Below are positions 25,501 to 36,475 of a DNA stretch of 64,000 bases, piece by piece. The DNA is taken from assembly GCA_016758965.1 (NCBI GenBank), contig JAEPRB010000063.1, positions 117,304 through 181,303 on the forward strand, given 5' to 3'. This DNA is from Circinella minor (lineage: Eukaryota; Mucoromycota; Mucoromycetes; Mucorales; Lichtheimiaceae). The first letter of the stretch is position 1. Each line of letters starts with the position of its first letter. Below the pieces are notes generated by a model. The model had not been told where the DNA came from. It did no database searches and saw only the letters and a program-made list of their open reading frames with translations. A program made the position numbers and the translations under genes.

Positions 25501-27333
25501 TTACATATTCTTTTTTAAGGCTTGCTTTACAATTTGTCTTAATATTCCAATACTCCGTTTATCTGGTGATTCCCACGATGGATTGGCATTCATTACATAA
25601 CCAAATCCAATTTTATGTTTTTGGTTCCAAATAAATACACTACCACCTACACCACTCCATCCGCTGAATTCTACGCCTTCAATAACGATTTCATTAAATA
25701 CACCCCAGCCCCCTTTTTCTTGTGGCATTGCTTTTCCCATAACCAAATCAAGTTCGGGTGGTTCAATACGAGTGCTAGACAATGCAAAGCCTTCAGGACT
25801 TAACAAATCTGGTTCACCACCCACAACTGCTTTGCCACCATTCGCCATCATAGCAGCTAGCTTGGCGATCTATTGAATTATATGTATATGTAAAGGTTGC
25901 GTTATTATTATGAGCTATTATAAGTGTGGGTGGATCAGCGAGATAAACAAAAAAGAAAAACTTACGGAATAAGCATTGGTATAACCAGAAATAGCCGGTG
26001 TCTCGATGCGACGCTCTGCCAAACGTCTACATTCCGTTGGTGCGATACCATCCAGGAATACACCATAATACGATTTGGTACCAATATCATTAGGTTGGAA
26101 CATGGCTTTGAAAAAATTGACAGGACCACCCACTAATTCTACTAGTCGAGCGATTTGAAAGATAATAGGACCAGGGTAGAATGGTGGAATTCGATCATCA
26201 TATTGTCGCTGATATGGTTTGAGATTCCATTCAATATTATATTGTTTGTTTAATTCGTTTACTCTTTATAATATATAAATGTACATGTGAATTTTATGTT
26301 GATTTAAATAAAATAGTATACGAGAGATGGAATAAAAATTACTTACGCAACACTATGTACAGTTGTATTTGCTGTGCGTTTTAAAATTTCATTGATATAC
26401 CATCCATACGTAACTGAATTATAACTACGAGTTCGAATACCACCAAAGTTATGAGGTTGAGATGCTAAAATATTTGACCAGCGTTCAGGATCTTCAGCTT
26501 CAGCAGATGTAATAGGCACATCTAGATATCCAACACCTCCTGCATGTAGCATCTAGAGATTAGCATGTATTGTGAATCAGCATCATACTGGTTAACAATT
26601 ATCACGAAAGAAAGCATTGATACGTAATATATGAAATAATCACAGTGCTAATACATACCAAATCACCTAAAGTTACATTTTCTTTGTTTCCTTGACCAAA
26701 TTCAGACCAATAAGCTGTGATCTTTTCATTATAAGATAAAATACCTTGATCAACAAACCGGGCAACCACGATACCAGCCTAATATATATATACCATCACG
26801 ATATAAGTAATCATTAATTACGTTCTTTTTTGTGTAACCATAAACCTCATGCAGAAAAGAAAGGAGCGTTTTTTTCAAGTTACCAAAACTTTTGTACTTG
26901 AAAACACCATTTGTAACGTGTTTTCAGTATAAGGTATTTGCTCTTCAACATTTTGCCAACCACCTTGTATGTCCAACACGAGTTCACCATTTACAAAAGC
27001 AGACACACCAGCACCTACTTCTTCACCTGCATAAAAGTTTTCCTTGAATACATGTTCGGCTGCTACATAATCTTCGTGAACATACCCACCACGATACGGA
27101 ACATCATATTTTCGTTCACATTTATATCCAAAAACTGAGCATGTCAATGGAGTAAAAGGTCCTCCTTGAGAAATATATCGTTTTACACCAAGAGAACCAA
27201 ATAATAGAGTAACAAAAATAGCCTTGACTACCTTCCAAAGAGCTGATAATTTTGCTGAAGTGAATTGTTTGTTAATAATAGAACTAGAAGCTCCAGAATT
27301 TTTATTTTTTTCTTTTGCTTTGGACGTCATCAT
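25501..27333 (-). CDS. Serine beta-lactamase/LACTB-family hydrolase, membrane-anchored, copy A
   Basis: A penicillin-binding-protein-like serine hydrolase of the class C beta-lactamase/LACTB/esterase family, seen in eukaryotes as proteases or esterases. Five exons (27333-26884, 26778-26659, 26552-26347, 26263-25966, 25869-25501) give 480 residues. After a Ser/Lys-rich cytosolic tail there is a single hydrophobic segment (about residues 30-52), so it is probably a type II membrane protein. The nucleophile motif S-x-x-K is FSSTK (Ser145, Lys148), immediately before the first intron. The second-motif Tyr is in TYGWYINEI (Tyr239). GGWG and GVGGSVFIWN near the C-terminus correspond to the third active-site strand. 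It is the downstream member of a tandem pair with an upstream paralogue on the same strand. The ATG pair MM leaves the exact start uncertain by one codon. The substrate is unknown. Confidence 0.9.
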
Positions 27334-27888
27334 AAAAAAAGTTGGTTGGGAAAAAGAAAAAATAAAGAAAGCTCAACATGTTTTATATGAGGGCTGCTTC
27401 AGAAATTTAAAACTCCTAATAAAAAAAACTGCAGCTGCTTATGAGTTTATTAGATGCCGCAGCAGAGCTACTCGTAACCATCAAGCCATTGAATTACTTT
27501 GCTACTGCGGCAACAAATTGTCTTAGAGTGTATCATATGAAAGATTCCCACATATTTTTTATACCGTTTTTCTAATAAAGAATTATAAACATAGATACAT
27601 CAATATAGTGTATTGGCGCCAAGTTCTTCATTCCCATGCCAAGCACTTCGTATTGATAAACCTACTTGTGATTTTTCTTTGAAGACGAACACATACGTAG
27701 GTGATACATTTTATGTGGTTCTGAAATTAGGGATATCGAATAGCAACAAAAATACATATTGAAATATTAAAAATTCGTTATTTTATACAGTATAATAAAC
27801 ATGGTAGTATATGATAAATATTTTACAAAATGAATATCAAATTCAATATAATCGAAAAAAAATCATTATCAAAAGTAGAAAAAAAAAA
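27334..27888. other. Spacer between the two LACTB-like paralogues
   Basis: Promoter of copy A and 3' region of copy B. It holds an imperfect inverted repeat around 27452-27514 (GCCGCAGCAGAGC against GCTACTGCGGC). The first ~20 bases upstream of the two ATGs are alike in both copies (A run, then AGTTGGT), so the duplication probably included part of the promoter. Confidence 0.5.
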
Positions 27889-29746
27889 TTATTGTTTTCT
27901 ATTTTTGTTCTTTTTTAAAACTTCGTTCACAATTTGTCTTAGTATCCCAACACTTCGATTATCAGGTGATTGCCAAGATGGTATTGCGTTCATCACATAT
28001 CCAAATCCAATTTTGTACTCTTGATTCCAAACAAATACACTACCTCCCATACCAGCCCAACCAGTAAACTCAATCCCATCAATAACGACTTCATCAAATT
28101 TACCCCAGCCGCCTTTTTCTTGTGGCATTGCCTTTCTCAAAAGTAAATCAATTTCGGGTGGATCAATAGGAGTGCTGGACAACTCAAAGCCTTCAGGACT
28201 CAATAAGTCTGGTTCACCATCCACAATTGCTTTGCCACCATTCGCCATCATAGCAGCCAGCTTTGCGATCTACATTATATATATAAATGTTTAAAACAAT
28301 TGTTATAACATTATTGATATTAGCATTCTTACTATGAATACAGATAATATAAATACGAATAAAAAGAGAAAAAACTTACAGAATGGGCATTAGTAAAGCC
28401 ACTTGCTGCTGGTGATTCAATTCGACGTGCTGCTAAACGTCTACAGTCAATTAGAGAAATATTATCGAGGTCATTCGCAAGCGATTTGGCAGCAATATTA
28501 TCAGGATGGATCACAGCATTTAAAAAGGCAAGGGGTCCACCGACGAGCTTTAAAAGGCGAGTCGCTCGAAATAAGAGTGGTCCCGTATAAAAGGGTGCAA
28601 TACGATTATCATATTCCAGTTGATATGGTTTGAGATTCCATTCAATATTATATTGTTTGTTCAGTTCGTCCATCCTATACAATAAAATCAAATAACATGT
28701 ATATTATGAGCTACTCTAGTAATGAATTAGAATATTCAAAAAAAAGGCGAGAAAAGTAACTTACGCGACATTATGTACTGTTGTGTTTGCAACACGCTGT
28801 AATATTTCATTTATGTACCATCCGTAGGTCTGAGCATGATAACTACGCGTTCGAATACCACCAAAGTTGTGAGGTTGAGATGCTAAAATATACGACCAGC
28901 GTTCAGGATCTTCAGCTTCAGCAGTTTTGATAGGTACATCTAAATAACCAACACCTGCTGCATGTAACATCTATTAAAAATATATATTTATTAACGTAAC
29001 TGATGAGAATAAATTGTGCCACATAACAGTAAAGAGATCGATACCTACCAAATCACCTAAAGTCACATTCTCCTTATTTCCTTGACCAAATTCAGGCCAA
29101 TAGGTCGTTATTTTTTCATCGTAAGATAAAATACCTCGATCAACAAACCGAGCAACCACAATAGCAGCCTATAATGCGTCACAGTACATAATATAGTTAT
29201 TTTTGTTAATCCCTTTATACGTATTATAAAACATGTTTCTGTAACCTTAATATATCCACGCATGTAAAAAATAGCTGTTCTTACCAAAGCTTTCGTGCTT
29301 GAAAATACTACTTGCAAAGTTTTATCGGTATAAGGTATTTGCTCTTCTACATTTTGCCAACCTCCTTGTAAATCCAAAACGAGTTTACCATCGACGTATG
29401 CAGATACGGCTGCACCCACTTCTTCACCTGCATAAAAATTTTCCTTGAATGTTTCCGCTGCTGATAGGTAATCATCATCCACATAACCACGAAAAGAAAC
29501 GTCGTAACGTCGTTCACATTTGTATCCAAAAACAGAACATGTCCATGGAGTAAATGGACCTCCTTGAGTAAGGTATCGCTCAATACCAATATAACCAATA
29601 GCGGAAGCCGCGGCGACCACTGCAGTAAGTATCTTGAATACTGACCAAATAGCTGTAGATCGTGTTGTTGGATTGGATTGCTTGTTACTAATAGAAGAAG
29701 AAGCCCTAGACTTACTATTCTCTCTTTTCTTCCCTTTAGAAGGCAT
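27889..29746 (-). CDS. Serine beta-lactamase/LACTB-family hydrolase, membrane-anchored, copy B
   Basis: Tandem paralogue of the next gene on the same strand. Five exons (29746-29285, 29168-29049, 28970-28765, 28674-28380, 28269-27889) give 487 residues; intron positions and phases (0,0,2,0) are identical to copy A. It has the same architecture: basic Ser-rich tail (MPSKGKKRENSK), one hydrophobic segment (about 32-56) and nucleophile motif FSSTK (Ser149, Lys152). SYHAQTYGWYINEI and WAGMGGSVFVWNQ follow. Divergence from copy A is spread through the protein, strongest in the N-tail and in the segment around FTNAHS. All catalytic motifs are kept, so both copies look functional. Reaction and substrate cannot be told from sequence; a link to beta-lactam resistance should not be assumed for a fungus. 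Confidence 0.9.
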
Positions 29747-30698
29747 TATAAAAAAAAGTTGGTGAAGACAGAAGAGAAGTGAAAAAATTCACACGTACAA
29801 AAAAGAAAAAAATAATTCAACAGCACTCATTTATTTTTTTGATTGTCGGACTTTTTTGATGAATATTTTGGTAATCTCCTCTCTAGCGAGACATCGCTTA
29901 AAATAAACGTTTTTTCTAATCAATCGGTAGCTAATTTATCACTACTAAACTGATTTATAATAAACTTTTTGTACTAAAGAAAAGAGCCATTTTCTCATTT
30001 GCACCGCAAGCTCGCATATCAGGGCGAAGGTAGAAAACGACGCAGCAACCTAAACCCAGTAATTTGGCTTATAAACTGCCGCAGCAGCAATCAATATGCA
30101 TCCATGGTCACTTGTAACTCAGACACCCTTTTCGTGTATGCAACAAACCTGAAACAGCTTTCCTTCCATATCACAACTTGCGATTTGACATAGAGCAACA
30201 CCATTGCATCTCTTCTGTAGATATGTAATTGTTATCCTTACGCGTAATCCATGTCTACTCTTGTGAATTCTTCAACCTTAAACTTCCCAGTCTTGGAATT
30301 CCTTCCTTGCATAAATCATATCTTTATAATTTCTAGGTGGAAATTGATCAAACATGGGTTTTTTTTCCTCAGGTACGTTCGAATCTGATATAGTAATTTA
30401 ATTTAATGATTCAAAAGCTACTGTATAACTGTATATTTTTAGCTATTTGAATTTCGGCTTTAAAAAAGTTTTATAAGTAAGCTTCATATACAGGTAAGAT
30501 ACCTTTACAATGACCAGGTTATAAAAATTCAATTCAATTTACAGTAGTCAAGATCATTCTACCAAATATATAAAAAAAAAACGTAATTGATCTCAAGCTC
30601 CATATAGCTATGAGTATTTGCGCTTTGGCTTCTTGTATTACTGCCGCAGCAACTTCAGGTTTCGGTATGTACGTTGTTTGGCGTTTGTTCGGGGGAAG

Positions 30699-30739
30699 TT
30701 CAGTTACTACCGCAGAGAACTGCTGCAGTAGTAACTGAA
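30699..30739. repeat. Palindromic hairpin with 12-bp perfect arms
   Basis: TTCAGTTACTAC at 30699-30710 pairs with GTAGTAACTGAA at 30728-30739. Inside, GCAG (30712-30715) can pair with CTGC (30720-30723) around an AGAA loop. It may be a small MITE remnant or a folded RNA element. Confidence 0.6.
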
Positions 30740-30796
30740 GCCTCAAGATGAGCGTTTATTATGTCAAGTGACATTATAATGAGAATGTGGTTGAAT

Positions 30797-30832
30797 GGAT
30801 CCAAAAAATGCTTCGCTGCATTTTTTAGATCC
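30797..30832. repeat. Hairpin with 15-bp arms (one mismatch)
   Basis: GGATCCAAAAAATGC (30797-30811) faces GCATTTTTTAGATCC (30818-30832) across a TTCGCT loop. One C/T difference between arms. Function unknown. Confidence 0.6.
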
Positions 30833-30892
30833 TTTGTTGGCCACTAATCATAAAGGGCAAATGATGATTGTCTTGTGTATAGTTAGGGATAG

Positions 30893-31196
30893 GTGAGCTT
30901 CTGTTTTGTTATATTTAGAATAAGGACTGATATAACAAGAAATAAGTATACTAATGTCTACTTCTATAATAAAAGTAATATGTAAAGTAACCCTTTCATG
31001 GGATACCAGCGCAAAAAATCCAAACAGAGACTCAGTGGATCATTTGATTCCAACACTATCCACTATATTATCCACAAAGAGCAGAGGCCAAATTTTATAT
31101 GTATTACTTGTAATAAGTGAGCTTTTTTTTGTTATATTAGGGATAAAGAATAAAACATAAAAAGAAATAAGTATACTAATCTTTATGTCTATAATA
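30893..31196. repeat. Pair of imperfect ~80-bp direct repeats
   Basis: Copy 1 spans about 30893-30970 and copy 2 about 31117-31196, offset by about 224 bases. Shared blocks include GTGAGCTT, TTTGTTATAT and AAGAAATAAGTATACTAAT. They could be an old tandem duplication or LTR-like remains. Confidence 0.5.
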
Positions 31197-32168
31197 GGGG
31201 GGAAGGAAGACTACCATTAGAACAATTTATAGAACTGTTCACAAAATTACAAGAAATTCTACAAAAAGAGCACCATTAATTCCACTCGACGACATTGAAT
31301 GATCGTATCCGCATCAAGAATACAAGGGATATGCAGATCAAGACAAGACTCGTATATGTCGTAGTCTTGAGGAAGTTGTTGAGGTATGCAAATTGAGAAT
31401 CATTGCTGCATATAAGGGAAGAGGCCTCAATATCTGCTAAGATTACTTGATTTACTTACTTTACTTATGTCTAGATAATTGGTGACACGTTCACAGAAGA
31501 AGAGTTCAATAAAAAAAATTGAGGCAAATGGGTAAGAGAATACTTCCTTTTTATAAAGGTGAGTAGCCTCAGTAATAAATACTTTATTGACAGCTCTGCG
31601 TACCACTGTATGCGCAACAAGAGCGATAAGATTGCAGGGTAAGAGCATACTTGAATTGTAATGCTATATTTTTCGCCAAATCTGAGCTCAGAATCAGTCT
31701 TTAAATCGAGCGATTGTGCTAATCTCCCAATGGATTCTCCAAATTTAGCGAGTCCGTTGTTGGTATCTTTCATATCTTCAATCGCAGTCCCTCATGTCAG
31801 CCTACATGCCATCTAAGGTCAACGTTGGTTGGTTATCGCAAGATGGTGAGCATCTAGAAAGAATGTGGTTAAATCTCTCTGGTTTTATTTCCATGATCAG
31901 GAACATGTTCTCTCTGAATAGCCGACTGACACTGTCAACTGATTCGGAGTCCTATACCCAACAAAAAGTATATGTAATTGGTATGTAATTATAAAAAAGG
32001 ATAAAAGTGGTTGGATCTTTTTTTATGTTGGTATGTGTATGTGATACGGATCAATCTTGATTATTTAAAAACTAAAAAAAAAAGAGAGTAAGAGTTGGAG
32101 GTAATTTATTAAGTTAAAAATACTGATTACTTACAAACATCTTAATTTTTTAATAGGCACTAATCTGA

Positions 32169-32727
32169 ATGCAAGTTCAGACGTTCATGTACATTAAAGC
32201 TCTCAAGAAAGCGGGGACTGAGGAAGACGATTATGAAAAGCTGGAGAAGCTCCGAAATATGGGATGAGGAAATCCGGAGGACAATTGCTTCTATCACAGA
32301 TTGAAGTGGTAAGCTTGCTGCTTCAAATAGAGCAATTGAAAATCTTGGGGTTGCAATTGTCATATTTGACGTGATTGACCATGTATTTCAGGTGCAAGGT
32401 AGTGGTAATGAGCTTCCACTGGTCATGCTCTTAGTATTCCAAAAGACAGGCATTGCTGAAACATCGAAGCTCGGAAAATGGAGTACTTTAAGTGTGGATT
32501 GCAAAAGAAATTCAAGAAGAGATAAAGATGGAAACATCACACATCGGTATCTGCACTCATATGACAATACTGATATCGATTTGTTAGCAATAAACTTAGT
32601 TATGAATGATAACGAAAAGGAAGAACATTTAGTCGAATGGTTGAAACGAATTCGTAATAACAAGGAGCTCAAAAACACTTTGGAAAATTTAAAAAAATAT
32701 ATAAATAAAAAATTGTTTACGTTGTAA
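32169..32727 (+). pseudogene. Broken coding relic of unknown family
   Basis: Two protein-like frames abut. 32169-32267 reads MQVQTFMYIKALKKAG and continues with an acidic stretch ending KLEKLRNMG-stop. After a frame change, 32305-32727 reads GKLAASNRAIENLGVAIVIF, then LGKWSTLSVDCKRNSRRDKDG and HLVEWLKRIRNNKELKNTLE to a stop at 32727. The charged, ordered composition on the plus strand argues for once-coding DNA. There is no start context and no intact domain, so it is most likely a mobile-element or gene relic. A spliced functional gene cannot be fully excluded. Confidence 0.35.
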
Positions 32728-33399
32728 GAGCTACTTTGAAATTTTATGCTTTAACGAAATAAAATAAATCACCACTCGCTGTAACACCTTTTTGTTCTTT
32801 CCAGTTCATAAAATTTCGTCCATGAAAACCTTGCTGGGCAGCAGAAAAAAGAATAGGGAAAGAAGCAAAGGAATGTAAGATAAAAAAAACAAATATATTG
32901 GAAGGTTATAAATATTGAGATATATAGATTAATGATTGATCTACACTAAGAGTGAGAGTGTAGCTAAAGAAAAACAAGTCTGGTTTGGGGAAGAAACACT
33001 GCTTTAGTGAAATAATTATATAAAGATATATTTAGAAGCCGGTTCATGATGAGAATAGCATGGTTTAAGAACCTAATCATTTGAGAATTGGTTGATCGAA
33101 ATGGTCTATGGATGGTAATAATGTAGTCCGTTCGGTGTATTTGATGTAACCTAAACCATAGTTTTGGCCAAATAACTTTCCAGAATAAACGTTTTTGCTT
33201 GAGGTGGAAATTTAATGTTTGAAAAATAAATAAAAAAGATAAGATACTGGGTGGTCAATTTTTGTGGATATATTTAAAAAAGAGTGGATTTGTTGTTTGA
33301 ATTGATAATATACTAATGACAAGTTTGTTGGAGGTAATTAATTGTGCGACACTAAGAATATAATATTTACAATGCATTAGTTCGTCTCATCTCACCCGT

Positions 33400-34260
33400 A
33401 CCCATAAGATCGAATCAATTCTTTTTGGCAGTATGGATTTAATAATCTTCTGTGTGTTTGTTATTTTCTTTTCTAGTATGTTGTTTGTAGTGCTGTCGTA
33501 TATTGTCTTTTAAGAATTTTAAAGTTGCATAGTCGTCACCTGTTATTAGAGAATTCCAAATTATATTCTGCCTTTCTTCGAAATACCGCCAGCTCTGGTT
33601 CCCATTATCACAAAGAATGTGAAGTAATATTGTGAAAAATAAGTATGTTTATTATAGGTAAAATAAACTTTCCTTGCCATGTTACGGTTCGGTGAGACAT
33701 ATATCATCATCGGTTGCCAAGATGGTTCATTACTGTTATTGCTGTACTTTGTTTTGTTTCATATACTTTCTGTAAACAGTAATGTTGAGCTTCCCATAAA
33801 GATTTACATTCTTTGTTGCCAAGTTTATAAACAATCGCTAGTTTATATTCCATTTTAGAGCGTATGAGTTGGTGATACAATTTCGTACATGACAGTTGAT
33901 AAACGCATCATGCTAGTACCCCCAATCGATGCCATGCTATCCATGCTCTTTTTTTATCAGCGCTTTTTGGATCGATAGAGTCCACGTTATTAAATGGGAC
34001 CCCAAGGTGGGTAAAAGATGGTGCTCGAACTAGAATGGTCTTGGTATCATATATTAATGGTAGAATATTTTTGGTGAATAGGTTGCTGAAAATATACATA
34101 TTTGCAAAGGTTCCCTCCTATTATTGTGTTGTTCACACACGTTCAATAATATTGGTATTGTTTCCCATTTTCCAATGAGTACTACATCAGCATACAGCAA
34201 GGAATTAACAGATAAACCATTGTATTGTAGACCAGGGAATTTGAAAAACCTCATTTGCCT
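33400..34260 (-). mobile_element. Decayed non-LTR retrotransposon (LINE) reverse-transcriptase relic
   Basis: On the minus strand, starting near 34254, a frame reads LQYNGLSVNSLLYADVVLIG. This is the reverse-transcriptase palm motif Y-A-D-D-x-x-L with one Asp codon missing, so the catalytic site is broken. After a frameshift comes TKTILVRAPSFTHLGVPF, the family's L-G-V/I region, up to about 33908. Further pieces continue to about 33400 (LYHQLIRSKMEYKLAIVYK, SLWEAQHYCLQKVYETKQS, RYFEERQNIIWNSLITGDDY), interrupted by stops and frame changes. These match the order of LINE ORF2 C-terminal parts. It is 5'-truncated, with no endonuclease domain nearby and no target-site duplication identified. The plus-strand frames here are shadows. 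Confidence 0.8.
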
Positions 34261-34615
34261 TTTCTAATCATTGCAATTCTACATCACAGAGAATAATAGA
34301 AAAAGATTTGACAAAATGGAAATAAAGGATAGCCCATAGAACCGAGCTTCGTAATACTTCACTGACAGGGCTGAACTGACGAGAGAGTTTATTGAAAAAA
34401 AAAACTTTTATTACTTTTAATATTTGTGGTATGTGCGGTGCAAGTGTACTCCAAGTAATTTTACTTTACACTGTCTCATATACCTTAACTACGCCTGAGA
34501 ACAATAAGATAGAGGATGAGCCATAATATTTTTACTGCTACAGGAATATCATTTTGACACTCTACCACACCAACAACAAATAAAAACATCATCCTATACA
34601 TACTGTATTGTGTCA

Positions 34616-34641
34616 CGGACTGTCGGATAGTCGGAGTTCGG
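34616..34641 (+). promoter_or_regulatory. Array of four CGG triplets upstream of cytochrome c
   Basis: CGG occurs at 34616, 34624, 34632 and 34639, so the starts are 8, 8 and 7 bases apart, about 110 bases before the ATG. CGG repeats are the half-sites of Zn2Cys6 fungal regulators. Yeast Hap1, which controls cytochrome c, uses CGG-N6-CGG, whereas the spacing here is N5/N5/N4. It is a candidate regulator site, inferred from pattern only. Confidence 0.4.
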
Positions 34642-34751
34642 CCCCTGGAAACTTCCATAAATAATTGTTTTCGTTTCTACAGAACTTGTTCTTCTTTCCT
34701 CTTTCCTCTTTCTTTAACCCAAAACCCCCCACTCGTAAATAACTCATTATA

Positions 34752-35310
34752 ATGGCTGTTCCTCAAGGTAACGCTACTGCCGGTGCTAAGCTCTTCAAGA
34801 CCCGTTGTGCTCAATGCCACACTACCGAAGCTGTATGTATACCAGATATTAGTATTCTCTGACCCTTATTTTAATAGATAAAATGCTATACATCTTCTAC
34901 TGTTAAACAAATCGAGTTTGAACTAATATGATGAAATATGTTGATAAATCAATAGGGTGGTCCTCATAAAGTTGGTCCTAATCTTCACTCTGTGTTTGGA
35001 CGTAACTCTGGTCAAGCTGCTGGTTACTCTTACACTGATGCTAACAAGAACAAGGGTGTCGAATGGAACGACCAAACCATGTTCGACTACCTCGAGAACC
35101 CCAAGAAGTACATTCCCGGTACCAAGATGGCCTTCGCTGGTTTCAAGAAGCCCAAGGACCGTGCCGATGTTGTCGCTTACTTGAAGGTAAGATTAGAATA
35201 ATATAGGGAATTGGAAAAAAAATTGGTATTGGCATAGTGTGTATAAAGGGATTTGCTGAAAACCTAACTTTTATATTCTATTATTTTTCTTACAGGAAGC
35301 TACTGCTTAA
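34752..35310 (+). CDS. CYC1: Cytochrome c
   Basis: The soluble haem carrier of the mitochondrial intermembrane space that passes electrons from complex III to complex IV. Three exons (34752-34832, 34956-35186, 35296-35310) give 108 residues, the usual length. The haem-attachment motif is C19-A-Q-C22-H23; the second axial ligand is Met85 in PGTKMAF; the conserved [19 protein letters not shown] and [10 protein letters not shown] blocks are all present. The last exon codes only EATA plus stop. The leader just upstream is pyrimidine-rich (34691-34722), and a CGG array lies about 110 bases upstream. The third base of its codons is noticeably richer in C than in neighbouring genes (AAC, AAG, CCC, TTC), as expected for a highly expressed gene. 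Confidence 0.98.
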
Positions 35311-36475
35311 ACATCGTAAACAAAACCAAAATACACACCCCCATCGTCATAGCATAGACTGCATCTCTCTTGTTTATAATAAAAAAGAAATGCTACTTAA
35401 TAGAGTAGACTTTTTGTATTTCACAAAAAAAAACAATATTTACTTTCAGCAATTTTTTTGTTTTGATGTGATGCTGTATATATAAACTGGAAATTATTAT
35501 GGAAATGGATTAATATAAACTATCAAGTGAAATAGGGGTTTATTCTTTTCATGAAATTACTTTGACGAAGGCATAAGAACAAAATAAAATAAAACAACTA
35601 AAAACGTTTATAATCGGTAGTTGTCGGGTCGCTTAAAATGAGTCAAAAAGGAATATGGTTTTTATTTTCCTTGATTTGACTCAGCCAATAGGGAGGTAAG
35701 AGTGCATATTCGGAACGAGTGGCGTTTATCACAGCTGATTTCAAAAAAGAAAGAAACAAGACAGAGTAACTATGTGGAAAGGAAGGATGAAAGACAAATA
35801 TTAAGTCAGTAATTATATGCTATAATAAATCATTTTTATTCTATCTGTACACTTTACTCATTTCTTTGTGTATAAATCTGGCCCCTGGTGATTTATGCTG
35901 CAGGAACCAATTTTACCAAAATGTGGCTTTTATTTCCTTTTTTTTTCCGAAGTCGCACGTGGGTTTATTCAGGAACGAATTTGTCATATCGCCTGATAAT
36001 ATTACCGCTGCATTAGTCCAATTATATGCTTTTCCTTGACAACAATATAACAAATAATAGAAATTTATAGAAGTGAATGATGTAGGTTGAAATAGTAATA
36101 TTAATATAAAGTTATTGTTTATTTGAATATAAACATTAGAATATTTATTACATAGAATAAATCCATATAGAAGATTATATCGTGTCGCGAACATCCACTC
36201 ATCATTATTTTTTTCTTCAGTATTTATATATCTATCTAACTTTATTAATCAAAAAAATTGATATCGACAGACTACTTCTCGCAACATGACATAAGAGTAC
36301 ATTGTGCTATGAGTTGAAAGTATTCCCACCAATCATTAATTCCTTCCATTATCACAAGTGGTTCCATAGAAACGGATAGAACACCACTCGAACATTTCGA
36401 TTGATCGTTTTTCCGCTGACTTGTAAAACTATTTTGGTAGTGTGATGCAAATCATATCCTCCCATGTTTAATGTA

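Larger units (their letters stand above)
29747..34751. other. Repeat and transposon-debris region upstream of cytochrome c
   Basis: No intact gene in 5 kb. From left to right it contains inverted and direct repeats (30699-31196), a broken plus-strand coding relic (32169-32727), a decayed LINE reverse-transcriptase relic on the minus strand (about 33400-34260), and the cytochrome c promoter with CGG repeats and a pyrimidine-rich tract (34691-34722). Confidence 0.6.

Noticed and set aside
30534..30746. 70-codon minus-strand frame with LPPNKRQTTYIPKPEVAAAV
   Set aside because: Somewhat protein-like, but it overlaps the 30699-30739 palindrome and lacks splice signals or homologous context that I can see.
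31427..31988. Minus frame starting MKDTNNGLAKFGESIGRLAQ and opposing plus frame at 31794
   Set aside because: Both look partly protein-like but are short, mutually antisense or adjacent, and without a start-to-stop gene structure. Left as part of the debris region.
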